64,000 nucleotides of DNA from Bacteroidota bacterium (GTDB taxonomy: Bacteria; Bacteroidota; Bacteroidia; NS11-12g; UBA9320): the NCBI GenBank assembly GCA_018700895.1, contig JABIUV010000031.1, forward strand, positions 98,324 through 162,323, in the 5' to 3' direction. Below are positions 7,184 to 17,250 of the stretch, in pieces (the stretch's first letter is position 1; every line of letters begins with the position of its first letter). The notes under the pieces are model-generated. The model searched no databases. It had not been told where the DNA came from and saw only the letters and a program-made list of their open reading frames with translations. A program made the position numbers and the translations under genes.

Positions 7184-10042
7184 CTACGCTGTATCCTCGG
7201 CATAAACAGAAATAGGCAGACAGCTGCAAACCAAATTTCGATCGCCATACGTATTATCTACACGTCCTACACTTGGCCAAAACTTATTAGCCATCACATA
7301 AGGTGCCGGATATACTGCTTTCTCTCTACTGTAAGGCTTATCCCACTCTGAACTTAGAGCTGATGCCGCAGTATGAGGTGCATTTTTAAGTACATTATTC
7401 TCCTTATCAGCAGTACCATTTTCTATCTCAGCGATCTCTTGGCGAATGGACAGTAATGCATCGCAGAATCTGTCTAATTCCGCTTTACTCTCACTCTCCG
7501 TAGGCTCTATCATCATAGTACCTGGTATAGGAAAACTCACCGTAGGAGCGTGAAAACCGTAATCTATAAGACGCTTCGCAATATCCTCTACCAACACGCC
7601 ACTTGCCAATTTGAGCGGTCGTGGATCTACTATCATCTCGTGAGCTACAGTACCATTTTGACCGGTATATAAGACTTCATACCCTTCGGCCAATCGGTGC
7701 TTCATATAATTAGCATTGAGTATAGCGAGTGCAGTCGCACGCTTGAGCCCATCGGTACCCATCATTTTTATATAGGCATAACTTATGAGCAATATGCTTG
7801 CACTACCAAATGGGGCGGCACTTACCGCTCGCATTCCTTTGAGAGTACTTACGCCTTCTACCACTGCGTGACCGGGCAAGTACGGGCTCAAGTGTTTGGC
7901 CACACCAATAGGCCCCATACCTGGACCACCGCCGCCATGAGGAATACAGAACGTTTTGTGTAGATTAAGGTGACAAACATCCGCTCCAATATTCGCAGGA
8001 TTGGTGTATCCTACTTGTGCATTCATATTTGCACCATCCATGTATACTTGACCACCATAATTATGAATCACGGAAGTAATTTCTTTGATCGTCTCTTCAT
8101 ATACACCTGTAGTACTTGGATAGGTAACCATTACCGCCGCCAAATTTTCCTTGTTGGCTTCAGCTTTTTCACGCAGGTCGTTCAAGTCAATATAGCCGTT
8201 AGGGTGACATTTTACCACCACAACCTTCATACCTGCCATTACTGCACTGGCAGGGTTGGTGCCGTGGGCTGACTCTGGTATAATTACAATATCTCTGTGA
8301 GCTTGATTATTATCCATAAAGTACTGACGTATGGTCATCAATCCTGCATATTCGCCTTGTGCTCCTGCATTGGGCTGTAAGCTTACCTTATGAAAACCTG
8401 TAATCTCGGACAAATCTCGCTCCAACTCATTAAGCATTTGGGTATACCCTGCGAGTTGATGCTTAGGAGCAAATGGATGAATATTCCCAAATGATTCCCA
8501 CGTAACAGGGATCATCTCTGTAGTTGCATTTAGCTTCATAGTGCAGCTTCCCAAGGCAATCATAGAGTGAGCTAGCGATAAATCTTTATTCTCTAATGAT
8601 TTCAAGTACCTGAGCATTTGATGCTCTGTGTGATGTGAATTAAAAACGGGGTGCTCCAAATATGGCGTATTCCTGTTCAACGATTCGTGCCACAATGATG
8701 AAACTGTGGTTTCAAAATTTAACTGGGCATCATTTGCCTGAGCAAATAACCTAGCGAGTTGCTCAACATCTTGAATCTCTGTAGTTTCATCTAAACTTAC
8801 ACCTACAAATCCATCGGCATATCTCACATTCACATTTTCAGCCTCTAAAATTTGCCTTAATTTGGCTTGAGTTGCTTTGTCCAGTTCAATGGCCACGGTA
8901 TCAAAAGCAGAACTATTTTTGAGCGTATAACCCATTTTAGTGAGGTTAGAAGACAGAACACTCGTAAGTTGATTAACTTTTTGAGCTATCTCTTTAATCC
9001 TCTTAGGACCATGGTAGGCGGCATACATACCCGCCATAATAGCAAGAAGGGCTTGAGCGGTACATATATTACTCGTCGCTTTATCACGCTTAATATGTTG
9101 CTCTCTGGTTTGCAACGCCATTCGCAACGCATAATTCCCATTGCTATCTTGTGAGACACCTATTATTCTACCTGGCAATCTTCTTTTATGCTCTTCTTTA
9201 GTAGCAAAGTATGCTGCATGTGGACCACCATTACCCATAGGAATACCAAACCGTTGTGTACTTCCCACTACCACTTCTGCACCCCATTCTCCAGGAGCTT
9301 TGAGCACTGCTAGTGATAAAATATCTGCAGCAACTACCGTTTTTACTCCGTGTTCTAAAGCAGACGCCGTAAGTTGAGAGTAGTCTTCTACAGACCCTTC
9401 ACCAGTAGGGTATTGAACAAATACACCAAAATACTCCTCAGAAAAAGTTACCTCAAAAGGGTTCCCAACCGTCACATCTATATTCAAGGGTTCCGCTCTT
9501 GTTTTTATGACATCAATGGTTTGAGGAAAAGCTTTGTCGGATACAAAAAATTTATCGCCTATATTTTTTTTCTTAGCTGAAAAGAGCATAGCCATAGCCT
9601 CTGCTGCCGCGGTTGCTTCATCTAATAAGGAGGCATTAGCCATCTCCATCCCTGTAAGATCGCACACCATGGTTTGAAAGTTAAGTAGTGCCTCTAACCT
9701 ACCTTGAGCTATCTCTGCCTGGTACGGTGTATACTGGGTGTACCACCCTGGATTTTCAAGAATATTTCTTAAGATAACTTTCGGGGTATGTGTGCCATAG
9801 TAACCCATACCAATGTAGCTTTTGGCAACAGTATTTTTTTTACCCATTGCTTTTAACTTATCCAGCAACTGAACCTCGGTGAGAGCTTCTTCCATATTCA
9901 ACTCTTTTTTAAGTCTAATTTCGCTTGGGATAGTTTTCTCTATAAGCTGCTCGATAGTACCGTAGCCTAAAATATTAAGCATCTCTTGCTCCTCCTGCGA
10001 AGTTATGCTATTGTGACGGTCAGAAAAACATTCTCTGTACAT
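7184..10042 (-). CDS. gcvP: Glycine dehydrogenase (decarboxylating), P protein
   Basis: A full-length single-chain P protein (952 residues) of the glycine cleavage system. It decarboxylates glycine with pyridoxal phosphate and passes the aminomethyl group to lipoylated H protein, feeding one-carbon units into folate. The PLP lysine is Lys696 in HLNLHKTF, next to the glycine-rich [13 protein letters not shown]. Both homologous halves are present; the N-terminal half has [20 protein letters not shown] and [10 protein letters not shown]. No gcvT or gcvH lies nearby, so the system is dispersed in this genome. A TAAATTTG -7 box at 10064-10071 predicts a leader of about 15 nt. Confidence 0.98.
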   Translation of the reverse strand: MYRECFSDRHNSITSQEEQEMLNILGYGTIEQLIEKTIPSEIRLKKELNMEEALTEVQLLDKLKAMGKKNTVAKSYIGMGYYGTHTPKVILRNILENPGWYTQYTPYQAEIAQGRLEALLNFQTMVCDLTGMEMANASLLDEATAAAEAMAMLFSAKKKNIGDKFFVSDKAFPQTIDVIKTRAEPLNIDVTVGNPFEVTFSEEYFGVFVQYPTGEGSVEDYSQLTASALEHGVKTVVAADILSLAVLKAPGEWGAEVVVGSTQRFGIPMGNGGPHAAYFATKEEHKRRLPGRIIGVSQDSNGNYALRMALQTREQHIKRDKATSNICTAQALLAIMAGMYAAYHGPKRIKEIAQKVNQLTSVLSSNLTKMGYTLKNSSAFDTVAIELDKATQAKLRQILEAENVNVRYADGFVGVSLDETTEIQDVEQLARLFAQANDAQLNFETTVSSLWHESLNRNTPYLEHPVFNSHHTEHQMLRYLKSLENKDLSLAHSMIALGSCTMKLNATTEMIPVTWESFGNIHPFAPKHQLAGYTQMLNELERDLSEITGFHKVSLQPNAGAQGEYAGLMTIRQYFMDNNQAHRDIVIIPESAHGTNPASAVMAGMKVVVVKCHPNGYIDLNDLREKAEANKENLAAVMVTYPSTTGVYEETIKEITSVIHNYGGQVYMDGANMNAQVGYTNPANIGADVCHLNLHKTFCIPHGGGGPGMGPIGVAKHLSPYLPGHAVVEGVSTLKGMRAVSAAPFGSASILLISYAYIKMMGTDGLKRATALAILNANYMKHRLAEGYEVLYTGQNGTVAHEMIVDPRPLKLASGVLVEDIAKRLIDYGFHAPTVSFPIPGTMMIEPTESESKAELDRFCDALLSIRQEIAEIENGTADKENNVLKNAPHTAASALSSEWDKPYSREKAVYPAPYVMANKFWPSVGRVDNTYGDRNLVCSCLPISVYAEDTA

Positions 10043-10063
10043 AATGCTGTTTTAAATGTGGTG

Positions 10064-10071
10064 CAAATTTA
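10064..10071 (-). promoter_or_regulatory. -7 promoter box of gcvP
   Basis: On the minus strand the bases read TAAATTTG, a perfect match to the Bacteroidota -7 consensus TAnnTTTG, ending 21 bp before the gcvP ATG. No clear TTG is found at the -33 position, only TTTA, so the -35-like element is weak. Confidence 0.6.
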
Positions 10072-10369
10072 ATTATAAGTACTAGGTAAACTTTTATGTT
10101 CAATATAAGTTCACAAAAATATATCGAGATGCAATCAAATTGTATTGGGTTGCTAGGATTAACTAGGCAGCTGACAAGAAATTTCTGTTTTCCCCGCCGA
10201 AAAATTTGGATTCTTTACGTGCAAATACACATACTCTTTATCCATCCTAGCAATAAAACGAAATTTCTAACAATGAGAATTTAAAGTCTCGAAATACCAA
10301 AATATTACATGTATTTTTTTGCCATTGTAGACTTCTATCGTTCATATTTGAGCACCCCTCCCCCAAACA
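10072..10369. other. Intergenic region between gcvP and the broken DUF6089 gene
   Basis: About 300 bp of AT-rich sequence with no credible gene. A 62-codon plus-strand frame at 10096-10284 has no signal, motif or plausible composition and looks like chance. No hairpin, tRNA or repeat family was recognised. It may hold the former promoter of the downstream pseudogene, but no TAnnTTTG box is seen close to its first codons. Confidence 0.5.
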
Positions 10370-11312
10370 ATTAGTCGAACACTATCAACAGCCCTATCAA
10401 TCCTTTTTATAACCATCTCGGTTTTTTCTCAAAAAAGAAAATCTCACCGCTCATACTTAACCTCGCAAGTAATCCTTTTCACATCGCATTTCTTAAGTGA
10501 CTTAGGCGGTAAAGACGCCCGCGGCACCAACAGTTTTTCAGATATGGACTTAAATAGCACATCAATAGCCGTTGGTGGTGGGTTACAATACAATATGCCA
10601 AATGGCTTATGTATTGGCAGTGAACTTTTCTACACACGACTTGCAGCAAGTGACGCCTTCACGACATCTAGTCGGGCGTACAGAAAAATCAATGTACGCA
10701 CCGACGTCCTGGAATCATCCATTAAATTGGAATACACGATTCCTACCGGGCTGTTGGCTGGGTTTTATGGAAATATAGGAGCCGGAGCATTATACTGCAA
10801 CCCCAAAGGACTATACAATGGAACGTGGTACGACCTCCGCCCCTTTGGCACGGAAGGCCAAATACACAACCCTAATCAAGAAATATACAAACCTATATCT
10901 GCGATCATCCCTTTCGGATTTGGGAAAAAATCACTTTACGTAAAGGCGTCATATTAGCTTTTGACATTTCACCAAGAAAACGTTTATGGATTATCTAGAT
11001 GACGTATCTGGCAAGTATTACGATCAAACTGCAATAAGAGACCAAGGAGAAGTTGCTGCTTATTTCGCAAATCCTTCTATTGTAGACCCTTTAAACGGCC
11101 GTGTTATTGGTGAGCCTGGGTCTATAAGAGGCAATCCAAATTATAATGATAATTATTTCTTATTTGAATTCAAACTTCACTTCACAGTAAACCGAAACGG
11201 ATATAACAATACGACCAGCTGCTTGTACAACAACGGGTGGATTAAACCAAATGGCAGCACACCTAAAATAAAAAAAACAGGAAGAAGAAGAAAAATAAGG
11301 CTTTTTAGGTAA
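10370..11312 (+). pseudogene. DUF6089-like outer-membrane beta-barrel protein, two frameshifts
   Basis: Three frames together encode one protein. Frame A (about 10370-10930) gives a signal-like segment ILFITISVFSQ, then FLSDLGGKDARGTNSFSDMD and GLLAGFYGNIGAGALY. Frame B (10930-10980) gives ITLRKGVILAFDISPRK. Frame C (from about 10981 to the TAA at 11310-11312) gives MDYLDDVSGKYYDQTA and ends in KKTGRRRKIRLFR. Each switch is explained by loss of one A, in the six-A run at 10925-10930 and the four-A run at 10977-10980. The pattern matches DUF6089-type porin-like proteins of Bacteroidota. No ATG precedes the signal segment; ATT at 10370 is the only obvious candidate, so the start may also be lost. 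Confidence 0.8.
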
Positions 11313-11336
11313 AAAATCATTTCTTACAAAACGGAA

Positions 11337-11344
11337 TAAATTTG
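11337..11344 (+). promoter_or_regulatory. -7 promoter box upstream of the DUF819 gene
   Basis: TAAATTTG is a perfect TAnnTTTG box, 23 bp before the ATG at 11368, predicting a leader of roughly 15-17 nt. No TTG lies at the expected -33 spacing. Confidence 0.55.
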
Positions 11345-11367
11345 CGAACAATTAAGCAAATGTATTT

Positions 11368-12693
11368 ATGGAAGAAACACTTAAATCTATTCCTCTAGTC
11401 ACCAATGACACTATTGTCTTTGGCTTACTTGTTATCAGTCTAGGATTAGTATTTTATACGTCTAGCTTCAAGTCAGGACCGTTTGTTACTTTTTACAAGT
11501 TTGTCCCTGCTCTATTTATGGCATACCTACTTCCCGCACTGCTTACTACAACTGGAATTATAGCCCCTGAGTGGGGAACTCTGAACGAAAACGGTGAAAT
11601 GATTATAGAGGGTAAGAGCTCACTCTATTATGTTGCTAGTCGTTATTTACTTCCAGCTGCACTTGTATTAATGACGCTAAGTCTAGACTTAAAAGCTGTT
11701 TTCAATCTAGGCCCTAAAGCCCTAATTATGTTCCTTACTGGAACTGTAGGCATTATCATTGGCGGTCCTATTGCAGTATTCATAATGTCTGTAGTCAGTC
11801 CCGAATCTGTTGGAGGTGCAGGACCAGAAGCAGTCTGGAGGGGATTATCCACACTAGCAGGTAGCTGGATAGGGGGCGGGGCCAACCAAACCGCAATGTT
11901 GGAAATTTACGGTTATGATCAAAAGCTATATGGCGGGATGGTATTTGTAGACATTGTTATTGCCAATATATGGATGGCAATCTTGCTTATAGGTATAGGA
12001 AAAACTGAAAAAATAGATGCTTGGTTAAAATCAGACACGAGCGCTATAGAAGAACTTAAGGCAAAAGTTTCTAAATTCAGTCTCGCAGTAGAACGTAAAC
12101 CTACTCTCCCGGATTTAATGATTCTTTTGGCTATCGGATTTGGAGTAGTTGGCCTGGCTCACTTGGGAGCACAATTCCTTGCCCCGTATTTTGATTCGCT
12201 TGTAGGTACAGTCCAAAACTCCACCATACGAAATACATTTACCTTCCTAGGATCTGGCTTCTTTTGGATGATTAGCATAGCTACTATTTTCGCTGTTATC
12301 TTGTCATTTACTAATGCTCGCAAACTTGAAGGTGCGGGAGCTAGCAAAATTGGAACTGTATTCATATACATACTTGTTGCTACTATTGGAATGAAAATGG
12401 ATTTAACAATGATATTTGATAATCTTGGCTTGCTAGTGGTAGGATTTATCTGGATGACATTCCACGCCGCTTTACTAATACTAGTAGCTAAGTGGATAAG
12501 AGCCCCGTATTTCTTTTTAGCCGTTGGCAGTCAGGCCAATGTAGGGGGGGCAGCTTCGGCACCCATCGTAGCCTCAGCGTTTCATCCCTCGCTGGCTACC
12601 GTAGGTGTTTTGCTAGCTGTTTTTGGCTATGCTGTGGGAACTATAGGAGCAATTGCGTGTACTCTTTTGATGCAACTTGCAGCTCCTATTTGA
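11368..12693 (+). CDS. DUF819 family membrane protein
   Basis: The 441-residue product is a polytopic membrane protein with about ten or eleven helices, matching the DUF819 (YjcL-like) family. Conserved features include AGSWIGGGANQTAM, in which a Gly-rich break interrupts a helix, and VGSQANVGGAASAPIVA near the C-terminus. The paired GG-N motifs in two inverted halves recall sodium-coupled carboxylate or amino-acid permeases, so a transport role is plausible; the substrate is unknown. A soluble loop lies at about 220-250. Its own promoter box precedes it. The DUF937 gene follows after 50 bp and may be co-transcribed. Confidence 0.9.
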   Translation: MEETLKSIPLVTNDTIVFGLLVISLGLVFYTSSFKSGPFVTFYKFVPALFMAYLLPALLTTTGIIAPEWGTLNENGEMIIEGKSSLYYVASRYLLPAALVLMTLSLDLKAVFNLGPKALIMFLTGTVGIIIGGPIAVFIMSVVSPESVGGAGPEAVWRGLSTLAGSWIGGGANQTAMLEIYGYDQKLYGGMVFVDIVIANIWMAILLIGIGKTEKIDAWLKSDTSAIEELKAKVSKFSLAVERKPTLPDLMILLAIGFGVVGLAHLGAQFLAPYFDSLVGTVQNSTIRNTFTFLGSGFFWMISIATIFAVILSFTNARKLEGAGASKIGTVFIYILVATIGMKMDLTMIFDNLGLLVVGFIWMTFHAALLILVAKWIRAPYFFLAVGSQANVGGAASAPIVASAFHPSLATVGVLLAVFGYAVGTIGAIACTLLMQLAAPI

Positions 12694-12743
12694 TTTTTTC
12701 ATTAGCAAATTGTATCTTAGCTCCTAAAGTGATCATCATCAAG

Positions 12744-13364
12744 ATGAACGATATCCTAAATCAACTACTGGAACAATTAGGGCCTCAAGGCCTTGAAGCT
12801 ATCTCCGCTCAAATAGGAGCTACAGAAGAGCAAACCACCTCGGCATTAGGTGGAATGACACCTACTTTGCTCGGTGCTATGGCATCTAACTCTAAATCCA
12901 AATCTGGTGCTAAAGGTCTACTGGTGGCGTTAGATGCTAATCACGACGGCAGTATCTTAGATGATATGATCGGTTTCGTGGAAAATTACGATAATGGGTC
13001 TGGTGACGCTAGATTAAAGCGTGTTTTGAGCTCACAACGTCCAACAGTGGAGCAAGGGCTAAGCAGCAAAACAGGCTTAAATAGCTCACAGGTATCTAAT
13101 CTTCTTAAAATCGCAGCTCCATTAATTCTTGGCTATCTAGGCAAACAAAAAAAGCAAGATTCTCAAGGCAATTTCAATATTGCCAACATAGCATCGTTGC
13201 TTGGCGGCAAGACACAGCAAGCTAACCAATCTACTGGTTTAGACGCAGGAGATATAATGCAAGTCGTAGGCGGATTGTCTGAAAATTCTGGCAACAAGAC
13301 ATCTAGTGCGATAGGTGTTGGCAAACTATTTAAGAGACAATCACAAGTACATTACGTTTGGTAA
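12744..13364 (+). CDS. DUF937 (YidB-like) protein
   Basis: The ATG at 12744 gives 206 residues beginning MNDILNQLLEQLGPQGLEAI. The frame is open upstream into the DUF819 gene, but the DUF937 domain starts exactly at this Met. The fold is all-helical with LGGMTPTLLGAMASN, then LKIAAPLILGYLGKQKK, then a low-complexity Asn/Gln/Ser-rich segment, and the short basic end GKLFKRQSQVHYVW. The last ten residues are atypical, and a small C-terminal frameshift cannot be excluded. Function of the family is unknown. It ends 21 bp before the DUF1800 gene. Confidence 0.85.
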   Translation: MNDILNQLLEQLGPQGLEAISAQIGATEEQTTSALGGMTPTLLGAMASNSKSKSGAKGLLVALDANHDGSILDDMIGFVENYDNGSGDARLKRVLSSQRPTVEQGLSSKTGLNSSQVSNLLKIAAPLILGYLGKQKKQDSQGNFNIANIASLLGGKTQQANQSTGLDAGDIMQVVGGLSENSGNKTSSAIGVGKLFKRQSQVHYVW

Positions 13365-13385
13365 CAAAAATAAAATAATTCAGAA

Positions 13386-14984
13386 ATGGCAACAACTTCA
13401 AAAGCAAGAACAGACTCTGGAATCGCACCATACGCCGGCCTTTGGGACCGCTCGGCAATATTACACCTACTTAGAAGAGTGCACTTTGGTGTCGTAAAGG
13501 AGGATATAGATTACTACCTCTCAAAAACGCTAACACAATCGGTAGATGATATTCTAAATATAGACTACACCCCTCCTGCTCCGCCTATCAATAATTACAA
13601 TGACCGGAATACCGACCCAAATGTACCAGCTGGCAGTAGTTGGGTGAATGATTATAATGCGGCACTCAATGGCACCAGAAGACAGTCATACCAAATGTGG
13701 TGGTCAGGACAAATAATCAATCACGACCGAAGTATTCGAGAGCAAATGGTCCTCTTTTGGCACAACCATTTTGCAACGCAAACAGATGTAGTAGGATGGG
13801 CAAATTTTTGCTATCAGAATAATGCTACTTTACGAAAAAGTTGTTTAAAGAACTTCAAAACACTTGTAAAGGATATAACACTTGATCCCGCTATGCTCAT
13901 TTTCCTAAACGGTGAAAGAAATACTGCTTCTGCTCCGGATGAGAATTACTCTAGGGAGCTTCAAGAGTTATTTACCCTGGGCAAAAGCCTTGACAGTCAA
14001 TATACAGAAAGTGACGTTATTTCTGGAGCCAAGGTACTCACAGGTTGGAGAATTAATAAGCAAGATGGCACTGTTTATTTCCAAGAGAACAGACACGACA
14101 CCAACGACAAGCAATTCTCAGCATATTATAACAATAAAATAATTGCAGGCAAAACGGGACCGACAGCAGGGGAAGAAGAACTTGACGAAATGTTGGCAAT
14201 GATTTTCGCACAAAACGAGGTAGCCAAATTCATAGTACGTAAGCTGTACAGATGGTTTGTATATTACGACATAGATGAGGCCACAGAGAATAATGTCATT
14301 ACTCCTTTGGCCAATATTTTTAGAGATAGTGATTACGAAATAAAGCCGGTATTAGAAGCACTATTTAGGAGTGAACATTTTTATGATGTAGCAAATAGAG
14401 GTGCCCTGATAAAAAGCCCTGCATCCTTTACCCATGGCCTAATTAGAACATATGATATAGTAATGCCTCAAAGTACGGAGTACGTAACACAGTACAGTGC
14501 TTGGGGGTCTATATCTAATTTTTCTAGATTATTACAACAAGAACTAGGTGACCCTCCAAGTGTATCTGGCTGGCCAGCCTATTATCAACTGCCTCAGTAT
14601 CATGAGCTTTGGATAAATAGTGACACTCTACCCAACAGAAACCGAATAACAGACATACTCACTACCAACGGGTATAATTATAATGGATATAGTCTCAAAA
14701 TAGATGCAGTATCTTTTGCCGAAAAATTCGACTCGGTAAGTGACCCGAATTTATTTATCAAGGACCTATTGGAATTTCTTCATACGCTACCGGCAGAAGA
14801 CGCTCAATTGGCATACATGAAATCTATCCTCCTTTCAGGACAGCTAGAAGACCATTACTGGAGTGATGCTTGGAATGCATATATAAATGACCGCAATAAT
14901 GATGCAAAAAGAACAGTTGTGTCTCAGCGGTTATCATTCTTATTAAAATATTTAATGAACTTAGGAGAGTTCCAACTTTCATAA
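13386..14984 (+). CDS. DUF1800 domain protein
   Basis: The 532-residue protein matches the DUF1800 family, almost always encoded next to a DUF1501 protein as here (18 bp apart). Family hallmarks are the N-terminal HLLRRVHFGVVKEDIDYYL, QMVLFWHNHFATQ, NYSRELQELFTLGK and FRSEHFYDVANRGALIKSP. The segment PPSVSGWPAYYQLPQYHELW is a conserved Trp-rich motif. No classical signal peptide is seen at this start (MATTSKARTD), so export may depend on the Tat-type DUF1501 partner. The pair is thought to function at the cell surface; biochemical activity is not established. Confidence 0.9.
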   Translation: MATTSKARTDSGIAPYAGLWDRSAILHLLRRVHFGVVKEDIDYYLSKTLTQSVDDILNIDYTPPAPPINNYNDRNTDPNVPAGSSWVNDYNAALNGTRRQSYQMWWSGQIINHDRSIREQMVLFWHNHFATQTDVVGWANFCYQNNATLRKSCLKNFKTLVKDITLDPAMLIFLNGERNTASAPDENYSRELQELFTLGKSLDSQYTESDVISGAKVLTGWRINKQDGTVYFQENRHDTNDKQFSAYYNNKIIAGKTGPTAGEEELDEMLAMIFAQNEVAKFIVRKLYRWFVYYDIDEATENNVITPLANIFRDSDYEIKPVLEALFRSEHFYDVANRGALIKSPASFTHGLIRTYDIVMPQSTEYVTQYSAWGSISNFSRLLQQELGDPPSVSGWPAYYQLPQYHELWINSDTLPNRNRITDILTTNGYNYNGYSLKIDAVSFAEKFDSVSDPNLFIKDLLEFLHTLPAEDAQLAYMKSILLSGQLEDHYWSDAWNAYINDRNNDAKRTVVSQRLSFLLKYLMNLGEFQLS

Positions 14985-15002
14985 TTTAAACCAATACAGG
15001 AA

Positions 15003-16586
15003 ATGAAGAGAAGAGATTTTTTAAAACGTGTTGCTCCTATGTCATTATTGCCATTTGCTATGAATGGTCAACCCATCAGGGCCTACGGCAAGCTAATGGG
15101 TGCTGAGCAAGAAGATTTTACAGAAACTGACAATGTTTTGGTTCTAGTACAACTAAATGGAGGTAACGATGGACTAAACACACTTATCCCCTTAGATCAA
15201 TATACTAACCTTACAGCAGCAAGACCCGATGTTATCATTCCAGAAAACAAAGTTTTAGGTCTGGAAGGCATCGATGGAACAGGCATACATCCTAGTATGC
15301 ACAAAATGCGCGACATGTACAATAACGGGAAACTCCACATTTTACAATCTGTAGGATATCCTAATCAAAACTATTCTCACTTTAGAAGTACAGATATATG
15401 GATGACAGGATCTGACACTGACGAAATACTTGAAAGCGGATGGATAGGACGATACCTGAGCGAAGAGTGGCCAAACTATCCCAATGGATTCCCCAATGAA
15501 AACATGGAAGACCCGCTTGCTATACAGATAGGGAGTGTAGTATCTCAGGTATGCCAAGGCTTAGCTGTGAATATGGGTTTTGCAATTACCAATCCTAACA
15601 ATTACTATCAACTGCTTACGGGTAATTACCCAGACGCTCCAGACTCCTGGGCAGGAAAGGAACTAGATTATGTTCGTACAGTTGCTCGACAAACCAACGA
15701 GTACAGTCTAAAAGTAAAAGCTGCAGCAGAGAAAGCTACGAACTTATCTGACTTATACCCAGAGGGAAACAGATTAGCTGATCAGCTTAAAATTGTAGCT
15801 CAACTGATAGCAGGCGGATTAAAAACCCGTGTATACGTAGTATCTTTGGGCGGATTTGACACGCACGCCAATCAGGTAGATCCTGTGGACAGTAACGAAA
15901 CAGGCCAACACGCTTTCTTACTCGAATCTGTATCAGAAGCTATCAATGCATTCCAAGATGATATAGAAAAATTAAAGGTAGATCATCGCGTATTGGGGAT
16001 GACATTTAGTGAATTTGGCAGAAGAATAATCAGCAACGCAAGCACAGGTACGGACCACGGAAGCTCCGCACCTCTGTTTATGTTTGGGAACAAAGTGAAA
16101 GCAGGAATGACTGGCACCAACCCAACTATACCAGCGAATGCTACTGCAAAAGACAACCTCGAAATGCAGACAGATTTCAGAGACATCTATAGTACTATTT
16201 TGCAAGATTGGTTCTGTTTAGATAAAACCACCTCTGATAGCGTTTTGCTGCAAGATTTTGACAAGATAGATCTAATACAAGACTCGTGCAACACCACATC
16301 TATTGATCAAACAAGGAAACAAAAAGCTGGGGACGCTTATGTCAGTAATTATCCTAATCCGTTTGGTAGTCAAACCACCATCAAATATTACTCGGATGGA
16401 GGGGATGTGAACATAGTAATCCTAGATACACAAGGAAAAGAAGTGTACCAATTGGTACAATCTACTATTCCAAAAGGCACACATGAGGTGCTATTTGACG
16501 CATCATTTTTACCCACTGGGACATACTACTGCAGATACCAAAACGGATTTAATCAACAAACGAGAAGCTTGTTAAAAGTGAGATAG
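15003..16586 (+). CDS. DUF1501 protein with Tat-like signal and T9SS sorting domain
   Basis: This 527-residue protein opens with a twin-arginine signal (MKRRDFLKRVAPMSLLPFA). The DUF1501 domain (about 40-430) belongs to the alkaline phosphatase/sulfatase-like fold, with VLVQLNGGNDGLNTLIP, GGFDTHANQ and FSEFGRRIISNASTGTDHGS, where Asp and His residues would bind metal. The last 80 residues, from NYPNPFGSQTTIKYY to TGTYYCRYQNG and RSLLKVR, form a type A T9SS C-terminal sorting domain, so it should be passed from the periplasm to the surface. It is probably co-transcribed with the DUF1800 gene. Substrate unknown. Confidence 0.92.
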   Translation: MKRRDFLKRVAPMSLLPFAMNGQPIRAYGKLMGAEQEDFTETDNVLVLVQLNGGNDGLNTLIPLDQYTNLTAARPDVIIPENKVLGLEGIDGTGIHPSMHKMRDMYNNGKLHILQSVGYPNQNYSHFRSTDIWMTGSDTDEILESGWIGRYLSEEWPNYPNGFPNENMEDPLAIQIGSVVSQVCQGLAVNMGFAITNPNNYYQLLTGNYPDAPDSWAGKELDYVRTVARQTNEYSLKVKAAAEKATNLSDLYPEGNRLADQLKIVAQLIAGGLKTRVYVVSLGGFDTHANQVDPVDSNETGQHAFLLESVSEAINAFQDDIEKLKVDHRVLGMTFSEFGRRIISNASTGTDHGSSAPLFMFGNKVKAGMTGTNPTIPANATAKDNLEMQTDFRDIYSTILQDWFCLDKTTSDSVLLQDFDKIDLIQDSCNTTSIDQTRKQKAGDAYVSNYPNPFGSQTTIKYYSDGGDVNIVILDTQGKEVYQLVQSTIPKGTHEVLFDASFLPTGTYYCRYQNGFNQQTRSLLKVR

Positions 16587-16597
16587 CACTCACTAAT

Positions 16598-17140
16598 CTA
16601 GAATGGAGAAACAAAATCCGTAAACGCTGGGGCTTCTTTGTCTTTTTCTGAAAGAAGCGGATTATCTATTCCCCAAGGGATATGGAGTGAGGGGGAGTTC
16701 CATCTAATCGCTCCTTCTGACTTTTTATTGTAGTATTTAGTACATTTATACAAGAAGAGCGTATTGTCCTCCAAAGTGAGAAAACCATGGGCAAAACCAG
16801 GCGGAATATAAAACATTTTCTTATCCTCGGCATCTAGCCTAATGCTGACGTGTTTCCCGTAAGTTTTCGAATTTTTACGAATGTCTACTGCCACATCTAG
16901 TACAGCACCTTGCAATACTCTTACCAGTTTACCTTGTGCGTAAGGGTTTTCTTGATAATGAAGCCCTCGTAATATCCCTTTATGACTATAGCTCTGATTA
17001 TCTTGTACAAAATCCTCTTTTACACCGGCCTCTTTCAGCACATCATCACGAAAGGATTCGTAAAAATATCCTCGCTCATCACCAAAAATGGTGGGTTCTA
17101 TTATTAATAAGCCTTCTATTTCCGTAGCAATTAACTTCAT
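16598..17140 (-). CDS. rfbC: dTDP-4-dehydrorhamnose 3,5-epimerase
   Basis: The 180-residue product is a cupin-fold epimerase that converts dTDP-4-dehydro-6-deoxyglucose to the rhamnose precursor in dTDP-L-rhamnose synthesis for surface polysaccharide. Motifs are FGDERGYFYESF at the N-terminus, ILRGLHYQENPYAQGKLVRV with the catalytic His, AVDIRKNSKTYGKHVSI, and YIPPGFAHGFLTLED. Length is usual. The other rml genes are absent from the window, so it stands alone, convergent with the DUF1501 gene (11 bp between stops). Confidence 0.96.
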   Translation of the reverse strand: MKLIATEIEGLLIIEPTIFGDERGYFYESFRDDVLKEAGVKEDFVQDNQSYSHKGILRGLHYQENPYAQGKLVRVLQGAVLDVAVDIRKNSKTYGKHVSIRLDAEDKKMFYIPPGFAHGFLTLEDNTLFLYKCTKYYNKKSEGAIRWNSPSLHIPWGIDNPLLSEKDKEAPAFTDFVSPF

Positions 17141-17250
17141 TTCTTTGCAATGGTAAAAAAACTTACTAAGTTGTGAAAAAATGTTTTAGCCCACCTTAAC
17201 AATCTCCGTGTTTATATGACGAAATTTGTGAGGTATAACTTACACATTCA

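Noticed and set aside
7697..9580. Several plus-strand ORFs inside gcvP
   Set aside because: They are antisense to a full-length, highly conserved gene and have no motifs, signals or promoters.
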